This document shows, piece by piece, positions 57,126 to 64,000 of a stretch of 64,000 bases of DNA (position 1 is the stretch's first letter; every line of letters starts with the position of its first letter). The stretch spans positions 31,797 to 95,796 of the forward strand of contig NZ_BMOI01000004.1 in assembly GCF_014646995.1 (NCBI RefSeq). The letters are read 5' to 3'. Source of the stretch: Curtobacterium luteum. Lineage in GTDB: Bacteria; Actinomycetota; Actinomycetes; Actinomycetales; Microbacteriaceae. Position numbers and translations under genes: made by a program. The notes under the pieces are model-generated. The model saw only the letters and a program-made list of their open reading frames with translations, did not search any database and had not been told where the DNA came from.

Positions 57126-57818
57126 TCAGTTGCCGACGCCCGAGGCAGAGGCCGGCGCGAAGCCGGACTGCTCGGTGCCGCCAGAGGTCTCGAGCTCGTT
57201 GAGCTGCCCCTGGATGTAGCTCTTGAGCTGCGCACGGTAGTCGCGCTCGAACGTGCGGAGCTCGTCGATCTTGCCCTCGAGCTGGCGCTGCTCCGGCTCG
57301 AGCACCGCGACACGCTGGCGGTTCGTGTTCTCGGTGTCGGCGATGATCTGGCGCTGCTTGGCCTCGGCGTCGGAGACCAGGCGAGCGGCCTGCGCGGTGC
57401 CCTCGGCGATGAGCGCGTCGCGCTTCTCGATGCCCTCGCGGACGTGCTCCTCGTGGAGACGACGGGCGAGCGTGAGGAGGTTCGTCGTGCCCTCGGTGTC
57501 CTCGTCCGGGGAGACCGTGGCCGCAGCGGGTGCAGCGGCGGCGGCGACCGGCGTGGGCTCCGGAGCGGCGGCGACGGGGGCCGGCTCGGGCTCGGGGGTC
57601 GACTCGGGCTGCTCGGCGACCTGCTCGGTCGCGGCCGGCTTCGGCGCCGACTCGGCGGCCTGCAGGCGCTGGCGCAGCTCGTCGTTCTCCGCGGTCAGGC
57701 GACGGAGCTCGACCACGACCTCGTCGAGGAAGTCGTCGACCTCGTCCTGGTCGTAGCCCTCACGGAACTTCGTCGGCTGGAACCGCTTGTTGACTACGTC
57801 TTCCGGCGTCAAAGCCAT
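57126..57818 (-). CDS. divIVA: Polar growth protein DivIVA (Wag31-like)
   Basis: A 230-residue coiled-coil protein that marks the poles and directs apical growth. The membrane-binding N-terminus is MALTPEDVVNKRFQPTKFREGYDQDEVDDFLDEV; coiled coils lie at about 30-65 and 130-215, separated by a Pro/Ala/Glu-rich linker. I chose ATG 57818, since GAGGTGA lies 5 nt upstream; GTG 57827 would add three residues. A TAGGTT -10-like box sits within an 8-bp inverted repeat at 57863-57889. Confidence 0.95.
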   Translation of the reverse strand: MALTPEDVVNKRFQPTKFREGYDQDEVDDFLDEVVVELRRLTAENDELRQRLQAAESAPKPAATEQVAEQPESTPEPEPAPVAAAPEPTPVAAAAAPAAATVSPDEDTEGTTNLLTLARRLHEEHVREGIEKRDALIAEGTAQAARLVSDAEAKQRQIIADTENTNRQRVAVLEPEQRQLEGKIDELRTFERDYRAQLKSYIQGQLNELETSGGTEQSGFAPASASGVGN

Positions 57819-57862
57819 TGCCGTCACCTCAATAGAACTGCTGAACGTGTGGAACCACTCCC

Positions 57863-57889
57863 GGTGCGACCGAACCTACCAGTCGCACC
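57863..57889. promoter_or_regulatory. Inverted repeat around the divIVA -10 box
   Basis: GGTGCGAC and GTCGCACC form a perfect 8-bp inverted repeat separated by 11 bp. On the minus strand the 11 bp hold TAGGTT, a -10-like box 55 bp upstream of the divIVA ATG. A protein bound here would cover the promoter. It could otherwise be a hairpin in a longer transcript. Confidence 0.45.
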
Positions 57890-57925
57890 GCGTGGTGCGG
57901 ATGCCGCGCCGGAGCGGGCATCGAT

Positions 57926-57954
57926 CCCGACCACCGTACACCGACGGGGTCGGG
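57926..57954 (-). terminator. Weak hairpin after yggT
   Basis: A 7-bp stem, CCCGACC pairing with GGTCGGG, with a 15-nt loop, 41 bp after the yggT stop. Short and without a T-run, so only a possible terminator. Confidence 0.35.
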
Positions 57955-57995
57955 GAGTCGTCACCGCGCCTGGCGTGGCGCGTGTCGCGGCTGGA

Positions 57996-58301
57996 TCAGG
58001 CCGTGGCCGAGGCCGCGATGAGCAGGTTGACGATGAACCGGACGATGATCGCCACGAGCAGCACGATCGTCCAGCCGAAGTCCAGGGCGACCGGTCCCAT
58101 CCGCATGGGCGGGAGGAGTCGGCGCACGAACCGGATGGGCGGGTCCGTGACCGTGTAGACCACGTCGGCCACCACGAGCAGTCCGCCACGGGGGCGCCAC
58201 TGCCGGTTGAAGGTCTGCACGAGGTCCAGGGCGAACCGGCCCCAGAGCACGATGATGTACAGCAGGAGTGCGTAGGACAGGATCGTGAGGATCGCGGTCA
58301 C
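57996..58301 (-). CDS. YggT family membrane protein
   Basis: A 101-residue protein with two membrane segments (about 3-24 and 72-97) and the family motif DPPIRFVRRLLPPMRMG between them. YggT proteins sit in division clusters next to sepF and divIVA in Gram-positive bacteria; they have been linked to osmotic protection, but the mechanism is unknown. It lies 116 bp after sepF; that gap shows no clear signal. Confidence 0.93.
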   Translation of the reverse strand: MTAILTILSYALLLYIIVLWGRFALDLVQTFNRQWRPRGGLLVVADVVYTVTDPPIRFVRRLLPPMRMGPVALDFGWTIVLLVAIIVRFIVNLLIAASATA

Positions 58302-58417
58302 GGTGGGGCTCGCTCGTCTCGGGTGGCTGCTCCCCGGACCGGTCGGTCAGGGACGGACGGCCACGGGCGGGTGGGCCGGCCGGTCAGCGCGGGCGGTGAG
58401 CGCGCGCTGGGTCCGGC

Positions 58418-58969
58418 TCAGGACTGGGCGAAGAAGTTCGCCTCGATGTCGGACTCTACCTCAGGCGCCTCACCGCTCACTGCGACGTGGGCCGGGGAGA
58501 GGAGGAACACCTTGTTCGTGACGCGCTCGATCTTGCCGTAGAGGCCGAGCGACAGCCCCGAGGCGAAGTCGATCATGCGACGCGCGTCCGCCTCGGTCAT
58601 CTGCGTGAGGTTGATGATCACGGGGATGCCGTCACGGAAGCTCTCGGCGATGGACTGCGCGTCCTTGTACTCGCGGGGGTGGACGGTGAGGATCTCGTTC
58701 ATTTCCTGGACCGGGGTCGCCTTCTGTGCGGTCGTGTGCGAGCGGCGGAGCGGGGTGACCTGGGCACCGCGCTGCGAGGTGTGCGCCTTGGGCTCGGGGG
58801 CCGGGGTCGGTGCGGGTGCAGCCGCCACCGGGTTCTCCGGGGCAGCCGGAGCAGCGGCGGCGGGTGCTGCCTGCGCGCGCGCCGGGGTGGCCTGCGGCTC
58901 GTCCTCGTACTCGAGTTCCTCGTCGGCGAGGCCGAGGTAGACCATCGTCTTCTTCAGCGGACCAGCCAT
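58418..58969 (-). CDS. sepF: Cell division protein SepF
   Basis: A 183-residue FtsZ-membrane linker. The N-terminal amphipathic helix and acidic stretch ([24 protein letters not shown]) are followed by an Ala/Pro-rich linker (about 27-65). The SepF domain (about 90-170) has [29 protein letters not shown] and the [16 protein letters not shown] strand. It binds the FtsZ C-terminal tail and is the main FtsZ anchor in actinobacteria that lack FtsA and ZipA; none of those genes is in this cluster. Confidence 0.95.
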   Translation of the reverse strand: MAGPLKKTMVYLGLADEELEYEDEPQATPARAQAAPAAAAPAAPENPVAAAPAPTPAPEPKAHTSQRGAQVTPLRRSHTTAQKATPVQEMNEILTVHPREYKDAQSIAESFRDGIPVIINLTQMTEADARRMIDFASGLSLGLYGKIERVTNKVFLLSPAHVAVSGEAPEVESDIEANFFAQS

Positions 58970-59012
58970 GGTTCCTCCCGGGTTCGTGCTCGTGGTTGCC
59001 CTGCTGTCGAGG

Positions 59013-59798
59013 CTACGGTGCGTCCGGCCGTTTCCCGGTGATTGCGGTCCCGATCCGGAGGTGTGTCGCGCCCGCGGCGATCGCCTCCGCGTAGTCGCCG
59101 CTCATGCCGGCGCTGATGTCCGTCGCGGCGGGCGCGAGGGAGACCACCCGCTCCGAGATCCCACGGAGCCGGGCGAACGCCGCTCGGGGTTCCTCGTCGA
59201 GCGGTGCGACCGCCATGACGCCCCGCAACCGGATCGTCCCGGTGCCCAACACCCGCTCGACCATCGCCTCGACGGCGTCGGGCCGCACGCCACCGCGGCC
59301 CGGGTCGTCCGTGAGGTTGACCTGCACGAAACCGTCGATGACCGGTGGCTCCGGCTCGGCGGCGGTCGGCGCGAACGCGTCCACCACCGAGTCCCGGTCG
59401 AGTGACTGCACGACGTGTGCGTACCGCCGCGCCTGCCGGGCCTTCTTCGACTGGAGCTGCCCGACGAAGTGCCAGGTGAGCGGCAGGTCGGCGAGCTCCG
59501 CGGCCTTCGCCTGGGCCTCCTGGTGGCGGTTCTCCCCCACGTCGGTGACACCGAGCGCAGCGAGTTCGCGCACGAGTGACGCCGGGTGGTACTTGGTGAC
59601 GACGACGAGCGTCAGCTCGTCGGGGCTGCGCCCCGCCACCCGCGCCGCGTCCGCGATGCCCGCCCTGACGGACGCGAGTCGCGCCTCCAGTCCGTCGTCG
59701 TGGGACGGGGCAGACGGAGGGCCCACGACGCCGGTTCCGACACGACGCGCCAGCGGCGTGGCGGCCGTGCCGGTGGGGCGGCGCGACTCACCTGCCAT
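59013..59798 (-). CDS. YggS/PLPBP-type pyridoxal phosphate homeostasis protein
   Basis: A 261-residue alanine-racemase-fold protein. The PLP lysine is in [10 protein letters not shown], followed by [14 protein letters not shown] and [13 protein letters not shown], and the phosphate site is [23 protein letters not shown]. It keeps PLP levels balanced. The usual family start ([17 protein letters not shown]) comes only at about residue 39. The 38 residues before it are encoded largely by a 59-bp sequence repeated at 16641-16699. A shorter start inside cannot be excluded. Confidence 0.92.
   Translation of the reverse strand: MAGESRRPTGTAATPLARRVGTGVVGPPSAPSHDDGLEARLASVRAGIADAARVAGRSPDELTLVVVTKYHPASLVRELAALGVTDVGENRHQEAQAKAAELADLPLTWHFVGQLQSKKARQARRYAHVVQSLDRDSVVDAFAPTAAEPEPPVIDGFVQVNLTDDPGRGGVRPDAVEAMVERVLGTGTIRLRGVMAVAPLDEEPRAAFARLRGISERVVSLAPAATDISAGMSGDYAEAIAAGATHLRIGTAITGKRPDAP
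59720..59778 (-). repeat. Dispersed 59-bp repeat, copy inside the 5' end of yggS
   Basis: The reverse complement of this segment matches 16641-16699 at 54 of 59 positions. It encodes residues about 7-26 of the YggS-type protein. Confidence 0.8.
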
Positions 59799-59805
59799 GG
59801 TCGGC

Positions 59806-60972
59806 CTACTTCAGGAAGTCGGGGACGTCGAGCTCGTCGTCGTCGTCGTCGAACGCCGGGTCGGCGGCGCGCTGCGCCGGCGCCTGGTGCTCCTGCGACG
59901 CCCACGAGGGGGTCGAGGGTGCGGCGTCGTCGACCGCACCGGTCGCGCCGGCCGCCACCGGCGACGTCGCCCCGGCCTCGGGGTCGACCCAGCTCGAGCG
60001 ACGCTCCTTCTGCTGCCCGGTCGGCTCGCCGCCGTCGAAGCCCGCGGCGATGACGGTCACGCGGACCTCGTCGCCGAGGGTGTCGTCGATGACCGCACCG
60101 AAGATGATGTTCGCCTCGGGGTGGACGGCCTCCTGCACCAGGCGGGCGGCGTCGTTGATCTCGAAGATGCCGAGGTTCGAACCGCCCTGGATCGAGAGCA
60201 GCACGCCGTGCGCGCCGTCGATCGAGGCCTCGAGCAGCGGGCTGGCGACGGCGAGCTCGGCCGCCTTGATCGCCCGGTCCGCCCCGCGGGACGAGCCGAT
60301 GCCCATGAGCGCCGAACCCGCACCCTGCATCACCGACTTGACGTCGGCGAAGTCGAGGTTGATGAGGCCCGGGGTCGTGATGAGGTCGGTGATGCCCTGG
60401 ACACCGGCGAGGAGCACCTGGTCGGCGGTGGCGAACGCCTCGACCATGGAGATGCCGCGGTCGGAGATCTCGAGCAGGCGGTCGTTCGGCACGACGATGA
60501 GCGTGTCGACCTCGTCCTTGAGCGACGCGACGCCGTTCTCGGCCTGGGACTGCCGGCGCTTGCCCTCGAAGCTGAACGGCTTGGTGACGACACCGATGGT
60601 CAGCGCACCGATCGACTTCGCGATGCGGGCGACCACGGGAGCACCACCCGTGCCGGTCCCGCCGCCCTCACCGGCGGTGACGAAGACCATGTCGGCGCCG
60701 GCGAGGGCCTCCTCGATCTCCTCGGCGTGGTCCTCGGCGGCACGCCGGCCGACCTCGGGGTCCGCGCCGGCACCGAGGCCGCGGGTGATCTCGCGACCGA
60801 CGTCGAGCTTGACGTCGGCGTCGCTGAGCAGCAGGGCCTGTGCGTCGGTGTTGATCGCGATGAACTCCACGCCGCGGAGGCCGAGCTCGATCATGCGGTT
60901 GACGGCGTTGACGCCGCCGCCGCCGACTCCGACGACCTTGATGACGGCGAGGTAGTTGTGGTTCGTGGTCAC
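59806..60972 (-). CDS. ftsZ: Cell division protein FtsZ
   Basis: A 388-residue tubulin-like GTPase that forms the division ring. The nucleotide site GGGTGTG is at residues 103-109, the N-terminal [17 protein letters not shown] and the T7 loop [11 protein letters not shown] are present, and the conserved C-terminal peptide is [10 protein letters not shown], the SepF-binding tail. The linker is short and acidic. The start is GTG 60972, with GGAGG 10 nt upstream; the longer frame is spacer. A 185-bp leader separates it from ftsQ. Confidence 0.98.
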   Translation of the reverse strand: MTTNHNYLAVIKVVGVGGGGVNAVNRMIELGLRGVEFIAINTDAQALLLSDADVKLDVGREITRGLGAGADPEVGRRAAEDHAEEIEEALAGADMVFVTAGEGGGTGTGGAPVVARIAKSIGALTIGVVTKPFSFEGKRRQSQAENGVASLKDEVDTLIVVPNDRLLEISDRGISMVEAFATADQVLLAGVQGITDLITTPGLINLDFADVKSVMQGAGSALMGIGSSRGADRAIKAAELAVASPLLEASIDGAHGVLLSIQGGSNLGIFEINDAARLVQEAVHPEANIIFGAVIDDTLGDEVRVTVIAAGFDGGEPTGQQKERRSSWVDPEAGATSPVAAGATGAVDDAAPSTPSWASQEHQAPAQRAADPAFDDDDDELDVPDFLK

Positions 60973-60987
60973 GTCAGTCCGGCCTCC

Positions 60988-61003
60988 GGTTGAACCCTCA
61001 ACC
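60988..61003 (-). promoter_or_regulatory. Small hairpin in the ftsZ leader
   Basis: GGTTGA-GGGT-TCAACC on the minus strand forms a 6-bp stem with a 4-nt loop, 15 bp upstream of the ftsZ start. The gap to ftsQ (60973-61157) probably also contains an ftsZ promoter, not defined here. Confidence 0.35.
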
Positions 61004-61157
61004 TCTACTTGAAAGTCAGGGTTTTTGCTGCTAGGTGTGGTGCTTGCGTCGACGCTACGGGTGCCCTCCGCACGCTGCCCAGCCGCCACGCCGCGTGTCG
61101 CGCGATTCCGCCCGGACACACGCGGTCCCGGCCGTCCGACGACGTCGGCGGGACCGG

Positions 61158-62453
61158 CTAGCCCGCAGCGCGGATCACGCCGTTGTCCGGCGCGCTGACG
61201 TCGTACTCCACGACGGTCCCGGGGTTCCTGGCCTCGTGGTCCTTGACGAGGGCGGCCAGCAGGCGCGCCTTGGCGTCGGACGAGTCGGGGCTCCCCCAGA
61301 CCACCTTCGAGCCGTCCTGCAGGGTCAGGGTGACGTCGTCCGCGGTCGAGGCCGCGACGGCCTTCGTCTGCGAGCGGACGGTCGACGGGAGCGCGAGGAC
61401 CACCTCGGTCATGGTGCGGAACACACGCGAGCCGAGCTTCGCGCTGCCGATGTCCGCGAGCGGCATCGTCGCCGGGCGGGCCTTCGCCGACTGCACGACG
61501 ATCCCGGCGGGGTCGACGAGGTCGAAAGAGCGCCCGGACCGCACGGCGACCACCGGGGTGCGCTCGGTCACGGTCACCACGAGCGTGTGCGGGGGTGCCT
61601 CCTCCGTCACGTAGCTCTCCACCAGGGGGAACTCCGCGATGTCGCGCTTCACCTCGTCGAAGTCGAGGCGGGCGAGCGGCGTGCCGATCTGCCCGGAGAG
61701 CGCCCGCCGGAGCGCGGCGTCGTCGACGCGGTTCGTGCCCTTGACCTCGATGGTCTGCAACGCCATGAGCGGGGAGTACACCGCGACGAGGATCGACGCG
61801 CCGAGGACGACGACGATGCCGGCCGCCGTGATCCAGACCGCACGACGGTGCCGACTCCGTCGGGTGAATCGCCGGACCTCGGCGCGCTCGAGCAGGCGTC
61901 GGCGGCGCTTCGCGATGCGGGCCTCGCGGGCGGTCTCAGCGGCACGCACGCGCGCGCCGATCGGCGTCTCGAGGACGTCGGTGACCCGGGCGTCGGTCGC
62001 GGAGCCGGCGTCGCGGTCGTCGTGCTCGGCGCGTTCGTCGTGCTCGGCGAGCTCGTCGTGCTCGTTCGCGCCCCCGTGCGGACGTCGCGTCCCGTCGTGG
62101 CGGGGCGCGGTGTCCGCGACGGGGCGCGACTCGTCGTGCGCCGTGGCGTGGTCCTCGTCCGGCGCGTACGCGCGGAGGCGGCCGGCGACGGACGACAGTC
62201 CGGCGCCGAGCCGACGACCGGCGGTGCCGGCGAAGGCCTCGGCGCGCTCACGCGGGGACGTCCCCGGCGTGCTGTCCGTCTCGGCGTCCGCGGCCGGCGG
62301 GGCGGGGTCGAGCCGTGCCTCCAGGCCGTCGTCCGGCGTCGGCGGGACCGCGCGACGCGGTGGGCGGGGGGCACGACGCTGCCGTGGCGCCGGGGCGCCC
62401 GTCTCCGGAGCGGCCGACTCCGGACGCTCGTCGAACCCCTCGGGACGCTTCAC
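61158..62453 (-). CDS. ftsQ: Cell division protein FtsQ/DivIB with a long cytoplasmic N-terminus
   Basis: A 431-residue divisome protein. A ~204-residue, Arg/Ala/Pro/Asp-rich cytoplasmic region precedes one membrane segment (about 205-227). A POTRA domain follows ([21 protein letters not shown], about 231-300), then the FtsQ beta domain. The N-terminal region is about twice the usual length and contains short repeats ([18 protein letters not shown] at about 130-147). It overlaps murC by 4 bp (ATGA). Confidence 0.93.
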   Translation of the reverse strand: MKRPEGFDERPESAAPETGAPAPRQRRAPRPPRRAVPPTPDDGLEARLDPAPPAADAETDSTPGTSPRERAEAFAGTAGRRLGAGLSSVAGRLRAYAPDEDHATAHDESRPVADTAPRHDGTRRPHGGANEHDELAEHDERAEHDDRDAGSATDARVTDVLETPIGARVRAAETAREARIAKRRRRLLERAEVRRFTRRSRHRRAVWITAAGIVVVLGASILVAVYSPLMALQTIEVKGTNRVDDAALRRALSGQIGTPLARLDFDEVKRDIAEFPLVESYVTEEAPPHTLVVTVTERTPVVAVRSGRSFDLVDPAGIVVQSAKARPATMPLADIGSAKLGSRVFRTMTEVVLALPSTVRSQTKAVAASTADDVTLTLQDGSKVVWGSPDSSDAKARLLAALVKDHEARNPGTVVEYDVSAPDNGVIRAAG

Positions 62454-63877
62454 CGGGCCGGCGTCCCCTCGGAGTCGTCGTGGAGCGCACCGAGCACCTG
62501 CGGGATGATCCGGTACACGTCGCCGCAGCTCAGGGTCATGATGAGGTCGCCCTCGTGCGCGACCGCGGCGGCCCGGGCTGACGCCTCGTCCCAGTCGGGC
62601 AGGAAGTCCACGCGGGACTGGTCGTGGAAGCGCTCCTGCACCAGGGCACCGGTCACGCCGGGCTCGGGGTCCTCCCGGGCGCCGTAGACGTCGAGCACGA
62701 CCGTGTGGTCGGCGAGCTCCTCGTAGACCTTGGCGAAGTCGCCGGCCATGAGCCGCGTGCGCGAGTAGAGGTGCGGCTGGTGGATGGCGATGATGCGACC
62801 GTCGCCGACGACGTTCCGTGCGGCCCTGAGCGCCGCCGCGACCTCGGTCGGGTGGTGCGCGTAGTCGTCGTACACCGCCACGCCGCGCTCGACGCCGTGC
62901 AGCTCGAAGCGCCGCTGCGTCCCGCCGAAGGCCTCGATCCCGCGGACCGCGTCGGCCGGCGCCACGCCGAGACCGGTGAGGACTGCGAACGCGCCGACCG
63001 CGTTGACGGCGTTGTGCCGCCCGGGGACGCGCAGGGTCAGGTGGTGCGACTCGCCGGCCGCGCGGAAGTCGACCTCGACGCCGGCTGCCTCGGTGATCCG
63101 CTCGATGCGGACGTCGGCGTCGGCGGCTTCGCCGAAGGTCACGATCTCGGGGGCGTCCGGACGCTCGCGGATCCCGGCGGTGACGCGCTTCGCCCCGTCG
63201 TCGTCGCTCGAGATGACGACGCGCTCGGAGGCCTTCGCGGTGAACTCGACGAAGGCCTCGATGAAGGCCTCCTCGCTGCCGTAGTGGTCGAGGTGGTCGG
63301 CGTCGACGTTCGTCACGAGGGCCACGGCGACGTCGTAGAGCAGGAACGAGCCGTCGGACTCGTCGGCCTCGACCACGAAGAGGTCGCTCGACCCGGGGGC
63401 CGAACTCGTGCCGAGGGACTGGATGACACCGCCGTTGACGAAGCTCGGATCGAGGCCGAGCTCGACGAGGGCGGTGACGATCATGCCGGTCGAGGTGGTC
63501 TTGCCGTGCGCGCCGGCGACGGCGACGAGCCGCTGCCCGGCGATGAGCGCGGCGAGGGCCTGGGAGCGGTGCAGCACGGGCAGGCCGCGACGCTGCGCCT
63601 CGAGCAGCTCGGGGTTGTCCGGCCAGAGCGCGCTCGTGACCACGATGGTGTCCGCGGCACCCACGTTCGCGGCGTCGTGCCCGATGTGGACCGTCGCACC
63701 GAGGTCGCGCATGGTCTGCGTCGTGGCGGTCTCGCGGGAGTCGCTGCCGCTGACGGTGTGCCCGGCGGCGAGGAACATCCGGGCGATGCCGCTCATGCCG
63801 GAGCCGCCGATGCCGACGAAGTGCACGGCGCCGAGGTCGTCCGGGATCGGCTGGGTCAGGTCCGGCTTGATGGTCAT
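62450..63877 (-). CDS. murC: UDP-N-acetylmuramate--L-alanine ligase
   Basis: A 475-residue Mur ligase that adds L-Ala to UDP-MurNAc. The N-terminal Rossmann domain has [15 protein letters not shown], the ATP site is AGAHGKTTS (Lys-Thr at 126-127), and [23 protein letters not shown] and [11 protein letters not shown] are family marks. ATG 63877 overlaps the upstream gene's stop by 4 bp (ATGA), with GGAGGA 4 nt upstream. Confidence 0.97.
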   Translation of the reverse strand: MTIKPDLTQPIPDDLGAVHFVGIGGSGMSGIARMFLAAGHTVSGSDSRETATTQTMRDLGATVHIGHDAANVGAADTIVVTSALWPDNPELLEAQRRGLPVLHRSQALAALIAGQRLVAVAGAHGKTTSTGMIVTALVELGLDPSFVNGGVIQSLGTSSAPGSSDLFVVEADESDGSFLLYDVAVALVTNVDADHLDHYGSEEAFIEAFVEFTAKASERVVISSDDDGAKRVTAGIRERPDAPEIVTFGEAADADVRIERITEAAGVEVDFRAAGESHHLTLRVPGRHNAVNAVGAFAVLTGLGVAPADAVRGIEAFGGTQRRFELHGVERGVAVYDDYAHHPTEVAAALRAARNVVGDGRIIAIHQPHLYSRTRLMAGDFAKVYEELADHTVVLDVYGAREDPEPGVTGALVQERFHDQSRVDFLPDWDEASARAAAVAHEGDLIMTLSCGDVYRIIPQVLGALHDDSEGTPAR

Positions 63878-64000
63878 GGTTCCTCCGTGGTGCTGCCGGT
63901 GGTCGCCCGGCCGTCGGCGTCGCGTGCGGCGTCGGTCGTGTCGCGCGGTGCGGCGTCGGTCGTGTCGCGCGGTGCGGCGTCGGTCGTGTCGCGCGGTGCG
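63874..64000 (-). CDS. C-terminal tail of the gene upstream of murC, probably murG (partial)
   Basis: Only the last 41-42 codons are in the window, ending at a TGA (63874-63876) that overlaps the murC ATG. The tail carries three 8-residue repeats, APRDTTDA, then [18 protein letters not shown]. By the usual dcw order (murG-murC-ftsQ) it should be murG, the GlcNAc transferase making lipid II, but no conserved MurG residue is visible. The repeats would be an unstructured extension beyond the enzyme. Confidence 0.5.
   Translation of the reverse strand, partial: APRDTTDAAPRDTTDAAPRDTTDAARDADGRATTGSTTEEP
63929..64000. repeat. Three exact 24-bp tandem repeats at the window edge
   Basis: Units 63929-63952, 63953-63976 and 63977-64000 are identical. 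On the minus strand they encode APRDTTDA in frame, in the tail of the gene before murC. The array may continue beyond the window. Confidence 0.9.

Overview
The window is about 71-72% G+C. Its gene set and order are those of an actinobacterium of the family Microbacteriaceae: a dcw cluster running murC-ftsQ-ftsZ-yggS-sepF-yggT-divIVA-lspA, an hrcA-dnaJ-rsmE-HIT-phoH-ybeY-CBS protein-era operon, cydABDC, and ctaC-ctaD-ctaF. Curtobacterium or a close relative is my best guess; that is an inference from gene content and base composition, not from a marker search. This is mostly core chromosome. I see no tRNA or rRNA gene, CRISPR array, insertion sequence, integrase, prophage or recognisable defence system. 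Most genes lie on the minus strand.

Layout. 1-3.5 kb: a histidine kinase, LuxR-type response regulator, ABC ATPase and FtsX-like permease (the permease runs off the left edge); two 18-bp palindromes of the same design lie before the kinase and before the ABC genes. 3.5-10.7 kb: the HrcA/DnaJ/RNA-metabolism/Era operon, with a CIRCE operator at its head. 10.8-14.6 kb: DUF4870 protein, HemW, a HAD hydrolase, a DUF1990 protein with a 58-bp tandem repeat over its start, and a small membrane protein. 14.6-18.4 kb: lepA, an aminotransferase and rpsT with a structured leader. 18.4-25.7 kb: a repeat-rich spacer, the holA-comEC-comEA group and leuS. 25.8-31.6 kb: cytochrome bd operon with its CydDC exporter. 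31.8-35.1 kb: an osmoprotectant ABC operon in which two of four genes carry single-base frameshifts. 35.3-40.7 kb: TetR regulator, an App1-like phosphatase, a GH15 glucosidase and a glucose-6-phosphate dehydrogenase. 40.9-44.6 kb: cytochrome c oxidase subunits IV, I, II and an IscA/ErpA-type Fe-S protein. 44.8-47.0 kb: an M20 peptidase and a DUF3043 membrane protein. 47.1-47.8 kb: three tandem 184-bp units, each able to form a nested hairpin. 47.8-55.1 kb: pyrD, nrdR, hisD, an APH-fold protein and dnaE. 55.5-64 kb: rluD and the division/cell-wall cluster, ending in the tail of what is probably murG.

Several groups work as units: CydABDC builds a high-affinity terminal oxidase beside the aa3-type oxidase subunits; ComEA/ComEC form a DNA-uptake pore; DivIVA, SepF, FtsZ, FtsQ and MurC serve division and polar growth. 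The least explained material is extragenic: the 184-bp hairpin array, the 58-bp repeat that copies a ribosome-binding site and start codon, the spacer after rpsT with two copies of a palindrome, and a 59-bp sequence found both between genes and inside the start of yggS. I did not find a convincing new multi-gene system; the strongest leads are these repeats, the paired palindromes around the two-component/ABC locus, and the frameshifted transporter.
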